A stretch of DNA of 16,777 nucleotides from contig JAFGXK010000224.1 in the NCBI GenBank assembly GCA_016936695.1, forward strand, positions 1-16,777, in the 5' to 3' direction. The first letter of the stretch is position 1, and each line of letters begins with the position of its first letter. The translations under genes and the position numbers were made by a program. The notes beneath the pieces are model-generated. The model was not told where the DNA came from, searched no databases, and was given only the letters and a program-made list of their open reading frames with translations. The DNA is from Bacteroidales bacterium. GTDB lineage: Bacteria; Bacteroidota; Bacteroidia; Bacteroidales; VadinHA17. Below are positions 6,300 to 15,600 of the stretch, one piece after another.

Positions 6300-8410
6300 C
6301 AGCTTACCTTATCAGATCAGGTGTCTGTATGGTCCTGCTTTTCGGGCTCTACCACCTGATCCTCAGGAAAGAGAAGCTTTTCAGCTTCAACAGGTTCTAT
6401 CTGATCTTTGCGGTAATATTCTCCCTTGCCGTTCCTTTCGTTTCGATACCGGTTGAAATTGGTTCCGGACCGGCTGCGGTTGAAATAGCAGAGGCATTCA
6501 ACCATATTCCGCCTGTAAATTCCGGAGAATATCCTGAAGTGACTGTTCAGCAGAATTCCTTCGCTGACAAAACGGTTTTCACGGAAACAAGCGTTACCCA
6601 TTCCTTGCCCCAGCCTGTGCAGAAGCAGGCAGATCATAACGGCATCGCGGTAATACTTCTGATTATCTACCTGGCTGGACTGGCCCTGATGTCGGCCAGG
6701 TTTGTCAGAAATGTAATGGTTGTCAGACGGATGTTGCTGAAATCGGAAAAGATTGATCAGAGCTGGTACAGGATCGCCCTTCTCGACGGTCTTTCAAGCC
6801 CCTTCAGTTTTCTGCGCACAGTGTTCCTCGACAGGCATGATTACCGAAAACACAGGATCCCGGCGAATGTCCTTAGGCATGAGCTTGAACACATAAGGCA
6901 GGCACATTCTCACGACGTCATCTTCTTTGAGCTTATGAATATGATCTTCTGGTTCAATCCCATGCTTTACATTTTCGGGAGGGCGGCAAGGATCAACCAT
7001 GAATATCTGGCCGACGAGGCAGTGGTAAGGGAGTCGCGGGATCCTGAAACCTATGAGGGTGAGCTGATCAGCTTCATCCGCAGCAGGGCAATTGTACCGT
7101 TCACATGCGGGCTTAACTCTTCGATGATAAAAGACCGGCTTCTGATGCTCAACACGGTCGCCTCAGGGCCGGGCCGTAAGATCAGGATGATTGTTGTTTC
7201 GGTCATGTCCGTTCTTCTGCTTACCCTGCTCAGTCTCCGGCCGGCATATCCCGGTACTCAGGATGACAGGAACAGGAAGAAATTGTTAAGGGCAGAGGAT
7301 ATCGTTATTGAAGAAGTGAATTTCAGTGATCCTGGTTTCAAGCCGGTGAAAGCCCTGATGGTCATTGACGGCAAGCCACTTTCATTCAGCGACACTGTCA
7401 TTGTTGATCCGGGGCAGGTAAAAACCATCTGCGTAAGGCAGGGACGCGACGCGATCCGCAGGCATGGCAGGGACGCGAAAGGAGGAGCAGTCGAGATAAC
7501 AACCTATCAGAACGACCTGAAGTCTGATCCAGATTCAAACTACTTCAAGCCTACCTGGACGGTTAACAACAGGGTTCCGGAAGGACCGGTAAGGATTCCC
7601 GTTTCCAACTTCCGTTCACTAAGTCTGTGGACCTATCCGGTGTTCCCGGAACAGGACCGGATAAGGCGCTGGAGAATAGTGGATATAATGACCAGGGACT
7701 ATTATCAGATTAAGGGAAAGGTTATCCGGAAAAATGGTGACCCTTTCGCGGGAGTAAAGGTAAGCTCCACGGGAAATCCTTTCACCGCTACATCAGACAA
7801 GGACGGGCGCTTTCTTCTTAAGGATGTTGGAGAGGATGCCCTGGTCACGGTTACCGGGGAAGGATGCGAGCCATTGTATTTCAGGGCGTTCTTCAGACAC
7901 GATCTTAAGATAACCCTTGACAAAGACAGTGAACCGGATTTCAGCCTGGACAGTGAGGGTCATCTGGCTGTGGATTTTTCTGGCAGATGGAGATGCAGGG
8001 AAATGTATGGATTTACTCCCCGTGAATCTGAATACATTTATTATATCCACCAGTATGATTCGGATTCAATTCTGATCCGCCATTCAAGGAAAGCCGACAA
8101 TGGCAGGGAATTTAAATCTGAATCAGTATATGCTTTCAACACAATCAGAAGAGTAGATACTGAACCATTAGATAACGTGGAAGTTACCCTTATTTGTTCT
8201 GTCTCCCCTGACGGCAGCTCGTTTACGGAAACCACCCACAGAAAAAGCAAGATCGGGCTTTTTGCCGAGAGCAGGACCAGGAACACCTGGTTAATGAGTG
8301 AAGACGGGAATCAGCTCATAATCCGCTCTGCCCATTTTCCTGACCTCAGTACTGACCAGGTGTACGACAGGCAGGACATGGTTTTTGACAGGATGAGTGA
8401 GGAGGAATGA
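6296..8410 (+). CDS. blaR1: BlaR1-type M56 membrane metallopeptidase with added C-terminal domains
   Basis: A 704-residue sensor-peptidase. Hydrophobic segments lie at about residues 5-25, 33-53, 117-135, 210-228 and 300-320. The gluzincin site HELEH is at 195-199 and the third ligand is probably E236 in EYLADE. After the last membrane segment the region is presumably extracytoplasmic. First comes a stretch around 360-405 ending in a glycine-rich GGAVEITT motif like the end of a TonB plug. Next is a carboxypeptidase-regulatory-like beta domain (about 471-545: IKGKVIRKNGDPFAGVKV). Last is a C-terminal beta-rich region (about 555-704) of unknown type. There is no penicillin-binding sensor domain, so it is unlikely to sense beta-lactams the way staphylococcal BlaR1 does. 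It is translationally coupled to blaI. Confidence 0.9.
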   Translation: MTAYLIRSGVCMVLLFGLYHLILRKEKLFSFNRFYLIFAVIFSLAVPFVSIPVEIGSGPAAVEIAEAFNHIPPVNSGEYPEVTVQQNSFADKTVFTETSVTHSLPQPVQKQADHNGIAVILLIIYLAGLALMSARFVRNVMVVRRMLLKSEKIDQSWYRIALLDGLSSPFSFLRTVFLDRHDYRKHRIPANVLRHELEHIRQAHSHDVIFFELMNMIFWFNPMLYIFGRAARINHEYLADEAVVRESRDPETYEGELISFIRSRAIVPFTCGLNSSMIKDRLLMLNTVASGPGRKIRMIVVSVMSVLLLTLLSLRPAYPGTQDDRNRKKLLRAEDIVIEEVNFSDPGFKPVKALMVIDGKPLSFSDTVIVDPGQVKTICVRQGRDAIRRHGRDAKGGAVEITTYQNDLKSDPDSNYFKPTWTVNNRVPEGPVRIPVSNFRSLSLWTYPVFPEQDRIRRWRIVDIMTRDYYQIKGKVIRKNGDPFAGVKVSSTGNPFTATSDKDGRFLLKDVGEDALVTVTGEGCEPLYFRAFFRHDLKITLDKDSEPDFSLDSEGHLAVDFSGRWRCREMYGFTPRESEYIYYIHQYDSDSILIRHSRKADNGREFKSESVYAFNTIRRVDTEPLDNVEVTLICSVSPDGSSFTETTHRKSKIGLFAESRTRNTWLMSEDGNQLIIRSAHFPDLSTDQVYDRQDMVFDRMSEEE

Positions 8411-8417
8411 GGAGCAA

Positions 8418-8497
8418 CCAGCAATCCGCCTTCGCTAAAGCTATGGCGGACGAAGCCAGCAATCCGCCTTCGCTAAAGCTATGGCGGACGAAGCCAG
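8418..8497. repeat. 38-bp tandem direct repeat, two copies
   Basis: Two identical 38-base units occupy 8418-8455 and 8456-8493, followed by the first four bases of a third (CCAG). Each contains TCCGCC...GGCGGA around a 14-base loop, so each copy can form a hairpin; a GGCGGA of copy 1 could also pair with the TCCGCC of copy 2. The repeat begins eight bases after the blaR1 stop and may act as a 3' RNA structure, though no T-run follows. Confidence 0.8.
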
Positions 8498-8548
8498 TAG
8501 CTGAGGAATAGAAAGCATCTGAATCCGGGAAAATGACGGAGCAAAAAA

Positions 8549-8579
8549 TTGGCTTTTTTTACTTCCTTGTATAACTTTA
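8549..8579 (+). promoter_or_regulatory. Candidate promoter of the 8604 gene
   Basis: TTGG (8549-8552), 19 bases, then TAACTTTA (8572-8579): one mismatch in each box to the Bacteroidota consensus. It lies 24 bases before the ATG at 8604, and there is no Shine-Dalgarno. Confidence 0.4.
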
Positions 8580-8603
8580 CAGGAGTAAAATCAATACGGT
8601 CAC

Positions 8604-9008
8604 ATGAAAAGGTTCAGGATTGGATTGGCAGTTATAATAGCCGGCATTCTTCTGGCAGTAATGCTAACCGGTATATTAGCAGTGGATATTTGGATCAGGC
8701 ATGATGTAAAGGAGAACATCGCAATTGCCCAGGAGAATTATTCGGGATCTGCGGAAGAAGCCCTGATATCTTTTCTTCAGGATGAAAAGAATTCATTCAA
8801 TGACAGAACGCATGTGGCGGTGTGGACTCTTGGCATGTTAAAATCGACGAAAGCCCTACCCGTTCTGAAGGGCTACTACCATGATGATCCGAAAGGCCTT
8901 AGCTGCAAGGGGCATCATAACCAGATGCAGTGCCAGTACGGATTGCACAAGGCCATCGTCCAGATCGAAGGCAGGTGGATGTATTCGACTGCAGGGTTGA
9001 ACAGGTAG
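8604..9008 (+). CDS. Hypothetical membrane-anchored protein with HEAT-like helices
   Basis: A 134-residue protein not recognised by family. Residues about 7-30 (GLAVIIAGILLAVMLTGILA) form one hydrophobic segment, a signal anchor or uncleaved signal peptide. The remainder has two helical stretches resembling a HEAT/armadillo pair: SAEEALISFLQDE, then HVAVWTLGMLKSTKALPVLKGYY. The C-terminus has two cysteines and histidines in CKGHHNQMQC, which might form a disulfide or a metal site; this is speculative. It has its own promoter candidate and no overlap with blaR1, so membership in the blaI-blaR1 unit is uncertain, although its proximity makes it a possible target. Confidence 0.65.
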   Translation: MKRFRIGLAVIIAGILLAVMLTGILAVDIWIRHDVKENIAIAQENYSGSAEEALISFLQDEKNSFNDRTHVAVWTLGMLKSTKALPVLKGYYHDDPKGLSCKGHHNQMQCQYGLHKAIVQIEGRWMYSTAGLNR

Positions 9009-9018
9009 GAAAAAGGCA

Positions 9019-9046
9019 CAGGGCGCAGGGCAAAGGGCTCAGGGCG
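9019..9046. repeat. 7-bp tandem repeat
   Basis: Four consecutive heptamers: CAGGGCG, CAGGGCA, AAGGGCT, CAGGGCG. It sits just after the stop of the hypothetical gene. A purine-rich run (GTGAGGAATGAGGTGG) follows. Noncoding. Confidence 0.6.
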
Positions 9047-9100
9047 TGAGGAATGAGGTGGAAAGCATGAGGTGGGATTACTAAAGGAATAACAGTTATA

Positions 9101-9146
9101 CTCCGTGTTAATCCGTGATTAACTCCGTGTTACTCCGTGGTTAAAA
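9101..9146. repeat. CTCCGTG-type repeat cluster, related to 1385-1414
   Basis: Four imperfect units of about 10-11 bases: CTCCGTGTTAA, TCCGTGATTAA, CTCCGTGTTA, CTCCGTGGTTAA. The right half (9121-9146), reverse complemented, matches the repeat core at 1385-1410 at 23 of 26 bases. It is a dispersed intergenic repeat present twice in this window in opposite orientation. Confidence 0.6.
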
Positions 9147-9180
9147 TCCATTCCTCAAAGTCAGGGATAATTACTAAATT

Positions 9181-9188
9181 TACCTTTG
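9181..9188 (+). promoter_or_regulatory. Possible -7 box upstream of the carboxylesterase gene
   Basis: TACCTTTG fits TAnnTTTG exactly and lies 65 bases before the ATG at 9254. The expected -33 position reads AAAG instead of TTTG, so support is partial. Confidence 0.3.
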
Positions 9189-9253
9189 AGAAAGGCATTT
9201 CGGTGCCCGACTCTTAATAACTAACCCTGACATCAAATCAAAACTCTTCAGAT

Positions 9254-10933
9254 ATGAAAAAAACCTCATTGTATTCCAGGATTAAATGGATTACGGCTGG
9301 ATCATTGCTGGCTGTTGTCCTTCTTTTCAGCTCATGCAGTCAGCCCGCTGCCAAACCGGCAGCTGTTGACGACCAGGTTCTCAAGGTAGGGGACGATATT
9401 GCCATTGCGCAGACCGAATACGGTAAGGTGCAGGGTTTTATCCTCAACGACATCTTTCAATTCAGGGGCATACCATACGGGGCCAGTACTGCGGGGAAAA
9501 ACCGTTTCATGCCTCCGCAGAAGCCGGAACCATGGGATTATGTCTATCCGGCAATATGGTGGGGTAACAGTGCTCCCCAGATAATGGACAACCGTTATGC
9601 CAATGCATGGTCGTCGTTTGTTGATCACTGGAACTATGATGATGTCAGCGAAGATTGTCTGAAGCTCAATATCTGGACTCCGTCGATTACTGATAATGCG
9701 AAGAGGCCGGTTCTTGTCTGGCTTCACGGAGGCGGGTACACGAACGGCAACGGGATAGAGCAGGACGGATACATGGGGGAGAACCTCAGCCGTAAGGGAG
9801 ATATAGTATTTGTTTCAATCAATCACAGGCTCGGCCCGATAGGATTCACAGATCTCTCAGGGGTCGGAGGTGAAAAATATGCCAGCTCGGGCAATGTCGG
9901 AGCTCTCGACATGGTAGCTGCACTTGAATGGGTAAACCACAATATTTTAAACTTTGGAGGAGATCCCGGGAATGTTACTATCATAGGTCAATCGGGCGGA
10001 GGAGCGAAGGTGTGTGTTGTAATGAGCATGCCTCAGGCAGCCGGCCTGGTGCATAAGGGCGTTCCGCTCAGCGGTTCCACTATTGAAGCCCTCGACCAGG
10101 AATACTCAAGAGGTCTGGGAGCTTATGTCCTGAAGGAGGCCGGATTAAAGCCATCTGAGGTTGACAAGCTCCAGGAGATACCCTGGAAAGACTACATTCT
10201 CATTGCCAACAGGGCAGCTCAGAAGTATAACCAGGATAACCCCCGTCCGGGAATGATGCGCGGAGGTTTCGCTCCTGTAGCTGACGGGGTGAATCTTCCA
10301 AAAGGCAAGTTCTTTGCCGATCCTGAAGGATTGTCAGCGGGAGTGCCGATGATGATAAGCACCACCTTCCATGAGTGGTCCATGAGCCAGACCAGTCCGG
10401 AACTCGAGAACATGACCGCAGACAGCGCTAAGGCGATGCTTGCCCGCAGGTCAGGCATGAGGGGCGGATATGGAGACAAGGCAGCTGAGATATATGATGC
10501 CTATGCAAAGGCATTTCCGGAGGCAACACCTGTCGAACTGGCGACCTTGATAGGAAGCAACCGCAAGAGTGTTGTTGCCACCGCCAATGCCAAGGCAGTG
10601 CAGAAGGCGCCGGTTTATGTTGCATGGTTCGGCTGGGAGCCTCCGCTGTTCAATAACAGGATGAGGGCGTTTCACTGTCTGGATATCTGTTTCTGGTTCT
10701 ATAACACCGACGTAATGCTCACTCATACCGGAGGAGGCTCAAGACCCCGCGCTCTTTCTGAAAAGATGTCAGACGCCCTTTTGCAGTTCATGCGCACAGG
10801 CGATCCCAACGGAGGCGGTCTGCCGCTATGGCCGGCTTACACCATCGAGAATGGCGAGACCATGATACTGGATGATGTATGTGAGGCTAAAAATGATCCT
10901 GACCGTGAGGCACGTTCGGTGATACCGGACTGA
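9254..10933 (+). CDS. Type-B carboxylesterase family lipoprotein
   Basis: A 559-residue secreted alpha/beta-hydrolase. The leader ends in LLFSSC with C28 as the likely lipidated cysteine, so it should be anchored in the outer or inner membrane. Family signatures: EDCLKLNIWTP, the oxyanion-hole stretch PVLVWLHGGGYTNGNG, and GGDPGNVTIIGQSGGGAKV with nucleophile S247. The rest of the triad is probably E374 (FHEWS) and H474 (AFHCLDICFWF), where family members carry Glu and His. It hydrolyses carboxylic esters; the natural substrate cannot be read from sequence. Being followed by a CE1-like esterase and a GH54 arabinofuranosidase on the same strand suggests ester side groups of plant polysaccharide, but this is inference. 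The 77-base gap to the next gene allows co-transcription. Confidence 0.92.
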   Translation: MKKTSLYSRIKWITAGSLLAVVLLFSSCSQPAAKPAAVDDQVLKVGDDIAIAQTEYGKVQGFILNDIFQFRGIPYGASTAGKNRFMPPQKPEPWDYVYPAIWWGNSAPQIMDNRYANAWSSFVDHWNYDDVSEDCLKLNIWTPSITDNAKRPVLVWLHGGGYTNGNGIEQDGYMGENLSRKGDIVFVSINHRLGPIGFTDLSGVGGEKYASSGNVGALDMVAALEWVNHNILNFGGDPGNVTIIGQSGGGAKVCVVMSMPQAAGLVHKGVPLSGSTIEALDQEYSRGLGAYVLKEAGLKPSEVDKLQEIPWKDYILIANRAAQKYNQDNPRPGMMRGGFAPVADGVNLPKGKFFADPEGLSAGVPMMISTTFHEWSMSQTSPELENMTADSAKAMLARRSGMRGGYGDKAAEIYDAYAKAFPEATPVELATLIGSNRKSVVATANAKAVQKAPVYVAWFGWEPPLFNNRMRAFHCLDICFWFYNTDVMLTHTGGGSRPRALSEKMSDALLQFMRTGDPNGGGLPLWPAYTIENGETMILDDVCEAKNDPDREARSVIPD

Positions 10934-11010
10934 CCATGGTTGGCTCATAAAAAGATTATATCCGTCAATTTACAATTATCATAACACAAGGATTTTTAAT
11001 ACATTTTAAA

Positions 11011-12243
11011 ATGAGAAAATTGTCATCAATTATTTTACTGATTCTTATGTCAATCAGTGAAATCTGTCTTTCCCAGTCAGGTCAGCCTTTAGTGAGTTCT
11101 AAACTTGCCGGCAAAGCACATCCATCACCTTACAACCTCTATGGGGCTCAATTTCCGCGTATTGAAGCTGATGCGCGGGTTACTTTCCGCTTTACTGCAC
11201 CCACCGCACAAAAGGTACAGGTTTCTATAGCCAATGTTCCTTTTGACATGGTCAAAGGAGACGACGGTGTCTGGACTTATACCAGTGAACCGCAGGACCT
11301 TGGTTATCATAACTATTGGATGATAGTTGATGGAGCTATCGTGCTTGATCCGGTCACAGATGGTTTCATAGGATACAGCCATATGTGCAATGCCTTTGAG
11401 ATCCCTGACCCGGATGGGGGTTTTTATGATCTTAAGGATGTACCGCACGGGAACGTTCTTATTGAGAATTATTATTCCAGTGTTACCGGTGCCTGGCGTA
11501 TGATTTACGTTTACACACCTCCGGATTATGAGAAAAACACATCGGCCCGTTACCCGGTGCTTTATCTTCAGCACGGTGGAGGAGAGGATCAGAGGGTGTG
11601 GATTGAAATGGGACGTACTAACCTGATACTTGATAATCTGATCGCAGAAGGGAAAGTCAAACCTTTTATAGTTGTAATGGAGACCAGTGCTGCTTACAAA
11701 CCAGGTGAAACTCCTCCCCAGCCGCGTCCGATGGCAACACCCGCAGCAGGACAGAGAGCTCCGGGTGCACAGCCTCAACCTCCGGCCCCGGGACAGACAG
11801 CTCCTGGCGGACAAGCGGCACGTCCCCGTATGGCATTTTCATTTGATACATACGCTGAGCTTATGATCAAAGATATGATCCCTTATATTGACAGCAACTT
11901 CCGTACACTGGCTGATCAGTCGAATCGTGCTATGTCAGGTCTGTCGATGGGTGCTATGTGTACCAAGTCAGTAACCCTGGCTCATCTGGATACTTTCGGA
12001 TACATAGGCCTTTTCAGTGGCGGGACAATTGCCCCTGCGGAAATAACTGATAAATCAAAGGTTAAGCTGGTATTTATGAGCTATGGAAGCAGGGAACGCG
12101 GTTCCGAAGGGGTTAAGAGTGCAGCTGATGCCCTTAACCAGGCAGGGATAAAGAGTGCCTCCTACGTTTCACCTCTTACCGCGCATGAATTCCAGTCATG
12201 GAGAAGAAGTCTGCGTGAATTTGCTCTGCTTTTATTCAAATAA
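11011..12243 (+). CDS. Secreted esterase, CE1/esterase-D-like, with N-terminal E-set domain
   Basis: A 410-residue protein with a signal peptide (MRKLSSIILLILMSISEICLS). Residues about 45-115 form an Ig-like E-set module (VTFRFTAPTAQKVQVSIAN...DGVWTYT), usual before this esterase type. The catalytic alpha/beta-hydrolase domain runs from about 150. YPVLYLQHGGGEDQRVW is the oxyanion region, GLSMGA holds nucleophile S312, and H392 in AHEFQSWR is the catalytic histidine; the acid may be E362. The family includes feruloyl and acetyl xylan esterases. A Pro/Gln/Gly/Ala-rich insertion (about 231-273) interrupts the catalytic domain between the oxyanion region and the nucleophile. Located between a carboxylesterase and an arabinofuranosidase, it probably removes ester decorations of arabinoxylan; the exact substrate is not determinable here. 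Confidence 0.88.
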   Translation: MRKLSSIILLILMSISEICLSQSGQPLVSSKLAGKAHPSPYNLYGAQFPRIEADARVTFRFTAPTAQKVQVSIANVPFDMVKGDDGVWTYTSEPQDLGYHNYWMIVDGAIVLDPVTDGFIGYSHMCNAFEIPDPDGGFYDLKDVPHGNVLIENYYSSVTGAWRMIYVYTPPDYEKNTSARYPVLYLQHGGGEDQRVWIEMGRTNLILDNLIAEGKVKPFIVVMETSAAYKPGETPPQPRPMATPAAGQRAPGAQPQPPAPGQTAPGGQAARPRMAFSFDTYAELMIKDMIPYIDSNFRTLADQSNRAMSGLSMGAMCTKSVTLAHLDTFGYIGLFSGGTIAPAEITDKSKVKLVFMSYGSRERGSEGVKSAADALNQAGIKSASYVSPLTAHEFQSWRRSLREFALLLFK

Positions 12244-12281
12244 AAGACTAACTCTTTATTATAATATTTACTAAGCAATGA

Positions 12282-12494
12282 TATGGGGAAACGCAGCATA
12301 ATTAACTTTTTTGCAACAGTAACTATCTTCTGTTCTATTGGGGCAGCAGTTGCCCAGCCTCCAACCGGCATTATGGTCAGGTCGCCTCAGGTAAATCCTG
12401 ACAAAACAGTTACATTCCGGTAAATCGCCCCTTCAGCCAGAAACGTGATGCTAAGTACCCAGTTTGAGAAAGGGCCTCAGGCAATGATCAAATA
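12282..12494 (+). pseudogene. Remnant of a second E-set/CE1 esterase gene
   Basis: An ATG at 12282 opens a signal peptide (MGKRSIINFFATVTIFCSIG, then AAVAQ) and then SPQVNPDKTVTFR, which is interrupted by TAA at 12421-12423. The same frame continues at once with IAPSARNVMLSTQFEKGPQA and MIKYSTG up to a TAG at 12503. This is the start of the E-set domain of the upstream esterase family: compare VTFRFTAPTAQKV of the 11011 gene with VTFR-stop-IAPSARNV here. The catalytic domain is absent. A premature stop plus loss of the 3' end makes it a dead gene, unless the 46-residue secreted peptide is itself made. Confidence 0.75.
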
Positions 12495-12543
12495 TTCAAC
12501 GGGTTAGATTGTCCTGCGTTACGACTTTTACACCTGGATCGTC
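12495..12543 (+). repeat. 49-bp duplicate of GH54-gene sequence (copy A)
   Basis: Matches 13741-13789 at 46 of 49 bases (differences at 12508, 12515 and 12532). In the functional gene the stretch encodes VQRVSLSRVTTFTPGSS at the junction between GH54 and the NEW3-like domain. Here it follows the esterase remnant in a different frame and is not translated as part of it. After 12543 the similarity ends. Confidence 0.85.
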
Positions 12544-12641
12544 GCGTTTACACCCTCCAATGTTAATGGTAAACCTGAATTCTGAAAGTGAAGCAGGAAC
12601 AGGGTAAGTGAAAATAAATCAGATTCGTTATTTAATTAACA

Positions 12642-15600
12642 ATGAAAAAGAAAAATAGTATTGCGATAATCCTTTCACTGGCACTCACACTACCCGTCAC
12701 CATAATGATGATAATAATGTATGCCGGAACTGGGTGCAATGTCTCTCAAACCAGACCCGAAGGTCCTTGTGATATCTATACAGCTGCAGGCAATCCGTGC
12801 GTGACTGCCCACAGCAGCACACGTGCGTTATACAAGTCTTACAACGGTCCGCTTTACCAGGTTATGCGTCAGTCGGATGGTAAGACACTGGACATTGGTG
12901 TGGTCCGGCCAGGAGAAGGAGATCCGGGCGGATATGCTGACGCAGCAGCCCATGACACATTCTGCACCAATACTTTATGCTGGATCACCATCTTATACGA
13001 TCAGTCCGGAAATGGTAATCATCTCGTTCAGGCGCCTCCGGGAACATTCAGGGGTCCGGCAAAAGGTGGTTTTAACGCTCTGCCAATTGCCGACATGGCA
13101 CCGATCACGATTATGGGTCAAAAGGCTTATGGTGTTTACATAATGCCCGGCATGGGTTTACGCAGCAACGATGCCACCGGTCTTGCAATTAACGATGAAC
13201 CACAGGGTATCTATATGGTTTGCGATGGTAAGCACTTTGACAGCGGATGTTGCTTCAACTACGGCAACACATCGACGAACAGCAGAGCCGTGGGAAGAGG
13301 CACCATGGAAACTGTTTATTTCGGTACTTCCACAGCATGGGGCAGCGGCAACGGTCCGGGTCCATGGATCATGTCCGACATGGAGGCTGGCCTTTTCTCC
13401 GGATACGATGCAAAACAAAACATAGCAAATCCCACTATTGATTCCTGGCGCTTTGTTACCGGTATTGTTAATGGTGGTGGTGGTAATAAATGGGAAATCT
13501 GGGGAGCTAATGCGCAGGGAGGCAACCTGGCAGCTTTCTACAAAGGAATTCGGCCACATTCACCTGAAAACGACTGGTACAACCCAATGCACAGAAAGGG
13601 AGCCGTTCAAATGGGTAATGGAGGAGACAATGGTAATGGTTCGGCCGGTACTTTCTATGAAGGCGTGATGGTTAACGGATTTCCGGATGAAACAACTCTG
13701 AATTCAGTACAGGCAAATATTGTAGCTGCACGCTACGATGTTCAACGGGTTAGCTTGTCCCGCGTTACGACTTTTACGCCTGGATCGTCTCAGGAGGTTG
13801 AAGCAACTTTTACAAATACCACCGGAGCAACTGTTTCAGATGTTACCTTAAGCATATCTCTGCCTGAGGGGTGGACTGCTTTAGTGTCAGGGTCTGAGAA
13901 TGCATCTATGACATTTCGTAACCGGATTGCATCAGGTGCAGGTATGAGTGTAACATTTACTGTAACCTCCGGAGCAACAACCGGTGCCGGATTCATTACA
14001 TGCAGGGCCGAATGGAAAGACCAGGTCGCAACAACTTCTCAGAGAGTAAGAAACGTTTTTCCAGTTAAAATCAATGAAATTCGTTTGAGTACCGGCATCA
14101 GCCCGACCGACCAGTTCATCGAACTTTACAACGCAGGCGACAGTGATGTTGACATCTCCAACTGGACCCTGACCAACACCAGAAGCGAATGGGCTCCTGT
14201 CAGGCTGGCGACAGTCCCGGGCGGAACGAAACTAACAGCTCATGGTTTCTACCTGCTTGGACTCTCCGCTTCAGGATTGGTTGCTTCTGCCAGCAGTGGC
14301 GATATGATTATAAATGTTACAAGCACCACCGACTTCAAAGCCGGTCAGCAAATCGATATTGACGGTGAATTGCGCAGGATAGCAATAGTCGGAACAGCAG
14401 CCGCCCCCATGACGACCGTGTTCGTCCCTGTCTCAACAGGGCCCTGGCTTACGATCCCTGCCGGCTCTGCCAACCTGCCTGTTACAAACGCGACAGGCTT
14501 TGAAGTTGGCCGGAAGATAGGTATCGATATGGGAGGTAACTATGAGGTGGCTACAGTCACTGCAGTGGGCAAAGCCGCCACTCAAACAAGCCTGGCTGTA
14601 GCAGCAAAAGCAGGCGATACAATCATCAAAGTTGCAGCCAATGACAAAATGACTATCGGTGACACCCTTACCATAAACACAGGTGGACGCAAGGAACTTA
14701 TCATTGTCAAACGCCTTATCAATGTTGTCGCAGCTCCAATCCGTGGCGGATTCGATCCAGGCGGATTTGGCGGCAAAAGAACAGGAGAGGTGGAACTGAC
14801 TGCGCCCCTCAGGTTCGACCACATGTTGAGCGTCGACGTATCTGGCAGGGGGACGGGTATAAGCTTCTCTCCGGCGACACGCTTTGCACATAAAAGCGGC
14901 GATGCCGTACAGGCACTTGGTGACGGTATTACACTCGTATCTGCATTGGCCAGGAATCACGATATTGGCGCGGCTGTGATCAATCCCCTTGCTGCATCAG
15001 TGGGTTATCTGGGGTCAGCAAGACCCAATCAGTGGTACGGAGTGTCTCTCTCGACTGCAGCCGGATCAATCGCACTGATGGATGCCAGTGGTTTGGTGAT
15101 CGTTGATGCTATAGTATACGGATCCAGGCAGAGTAATTCGAGTGCTAACGGTACCATCACCAGTCCCGAACTGGCCACCTTGGAGGGGGATCAGAGCCAG
15201 GGGGGCTGCATTGCAGTGGCACCAGTCTCAGGTTCAGGCTCCAGAATGCTTTCCCCGATACCTCTTAAGATAGACAGGAGTATAGGTCGCTTCCCTGATG
15301 GCGCTGATACGGACAATAATTGCAGCGACTTCCAGTTGCAGAATGCAGTCACTCTCATAAGGCCGGCAGCAGCAGGCTCAAAGAACATTAAAGTTGGAAA
15401 TGTAGCTGACTTTGTCAATGGACAAAAGATAATTATCGGTACCGGTACGAAAATTGAGACCGCTGTTATCACGGTCGTTGGTACGGCGGGGGGTACTACA
15501 GTTGGTACTGCTACAAAGGTTGGCGCGACAGTTATTCCCGTTCCCGGAGTGGACGGTTTTAGCTCTGGTCAGACCATTACTATTGAAGGCGGTACGAACC

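Noticed and set aside
8569..8582. TGTA-TAACTT-TACA as a second BlaI operator before the 8604 gene
   Set aside because: The half-sites are in the opposite order (TGTA...TACA rather than TACA...TGTA), the arms are only four bases, and the spacing differs from the 5882-5899 palindrome.
11125..11814. 229-residue open frame on the minus strand
   Set aside because: It lies wholly antisense to the well-supported CE1-like esterase, has Cys/Arg-rich composition with no domain, and is explained by that gene's codon bias.
14433..14960. 175-residue open frame on the minus strand
   Set aside because: Antisense to the repeat cassette of the GH54 gene, whose own frame is continuous and motif-rich; no recognisable motif in the antisense product.
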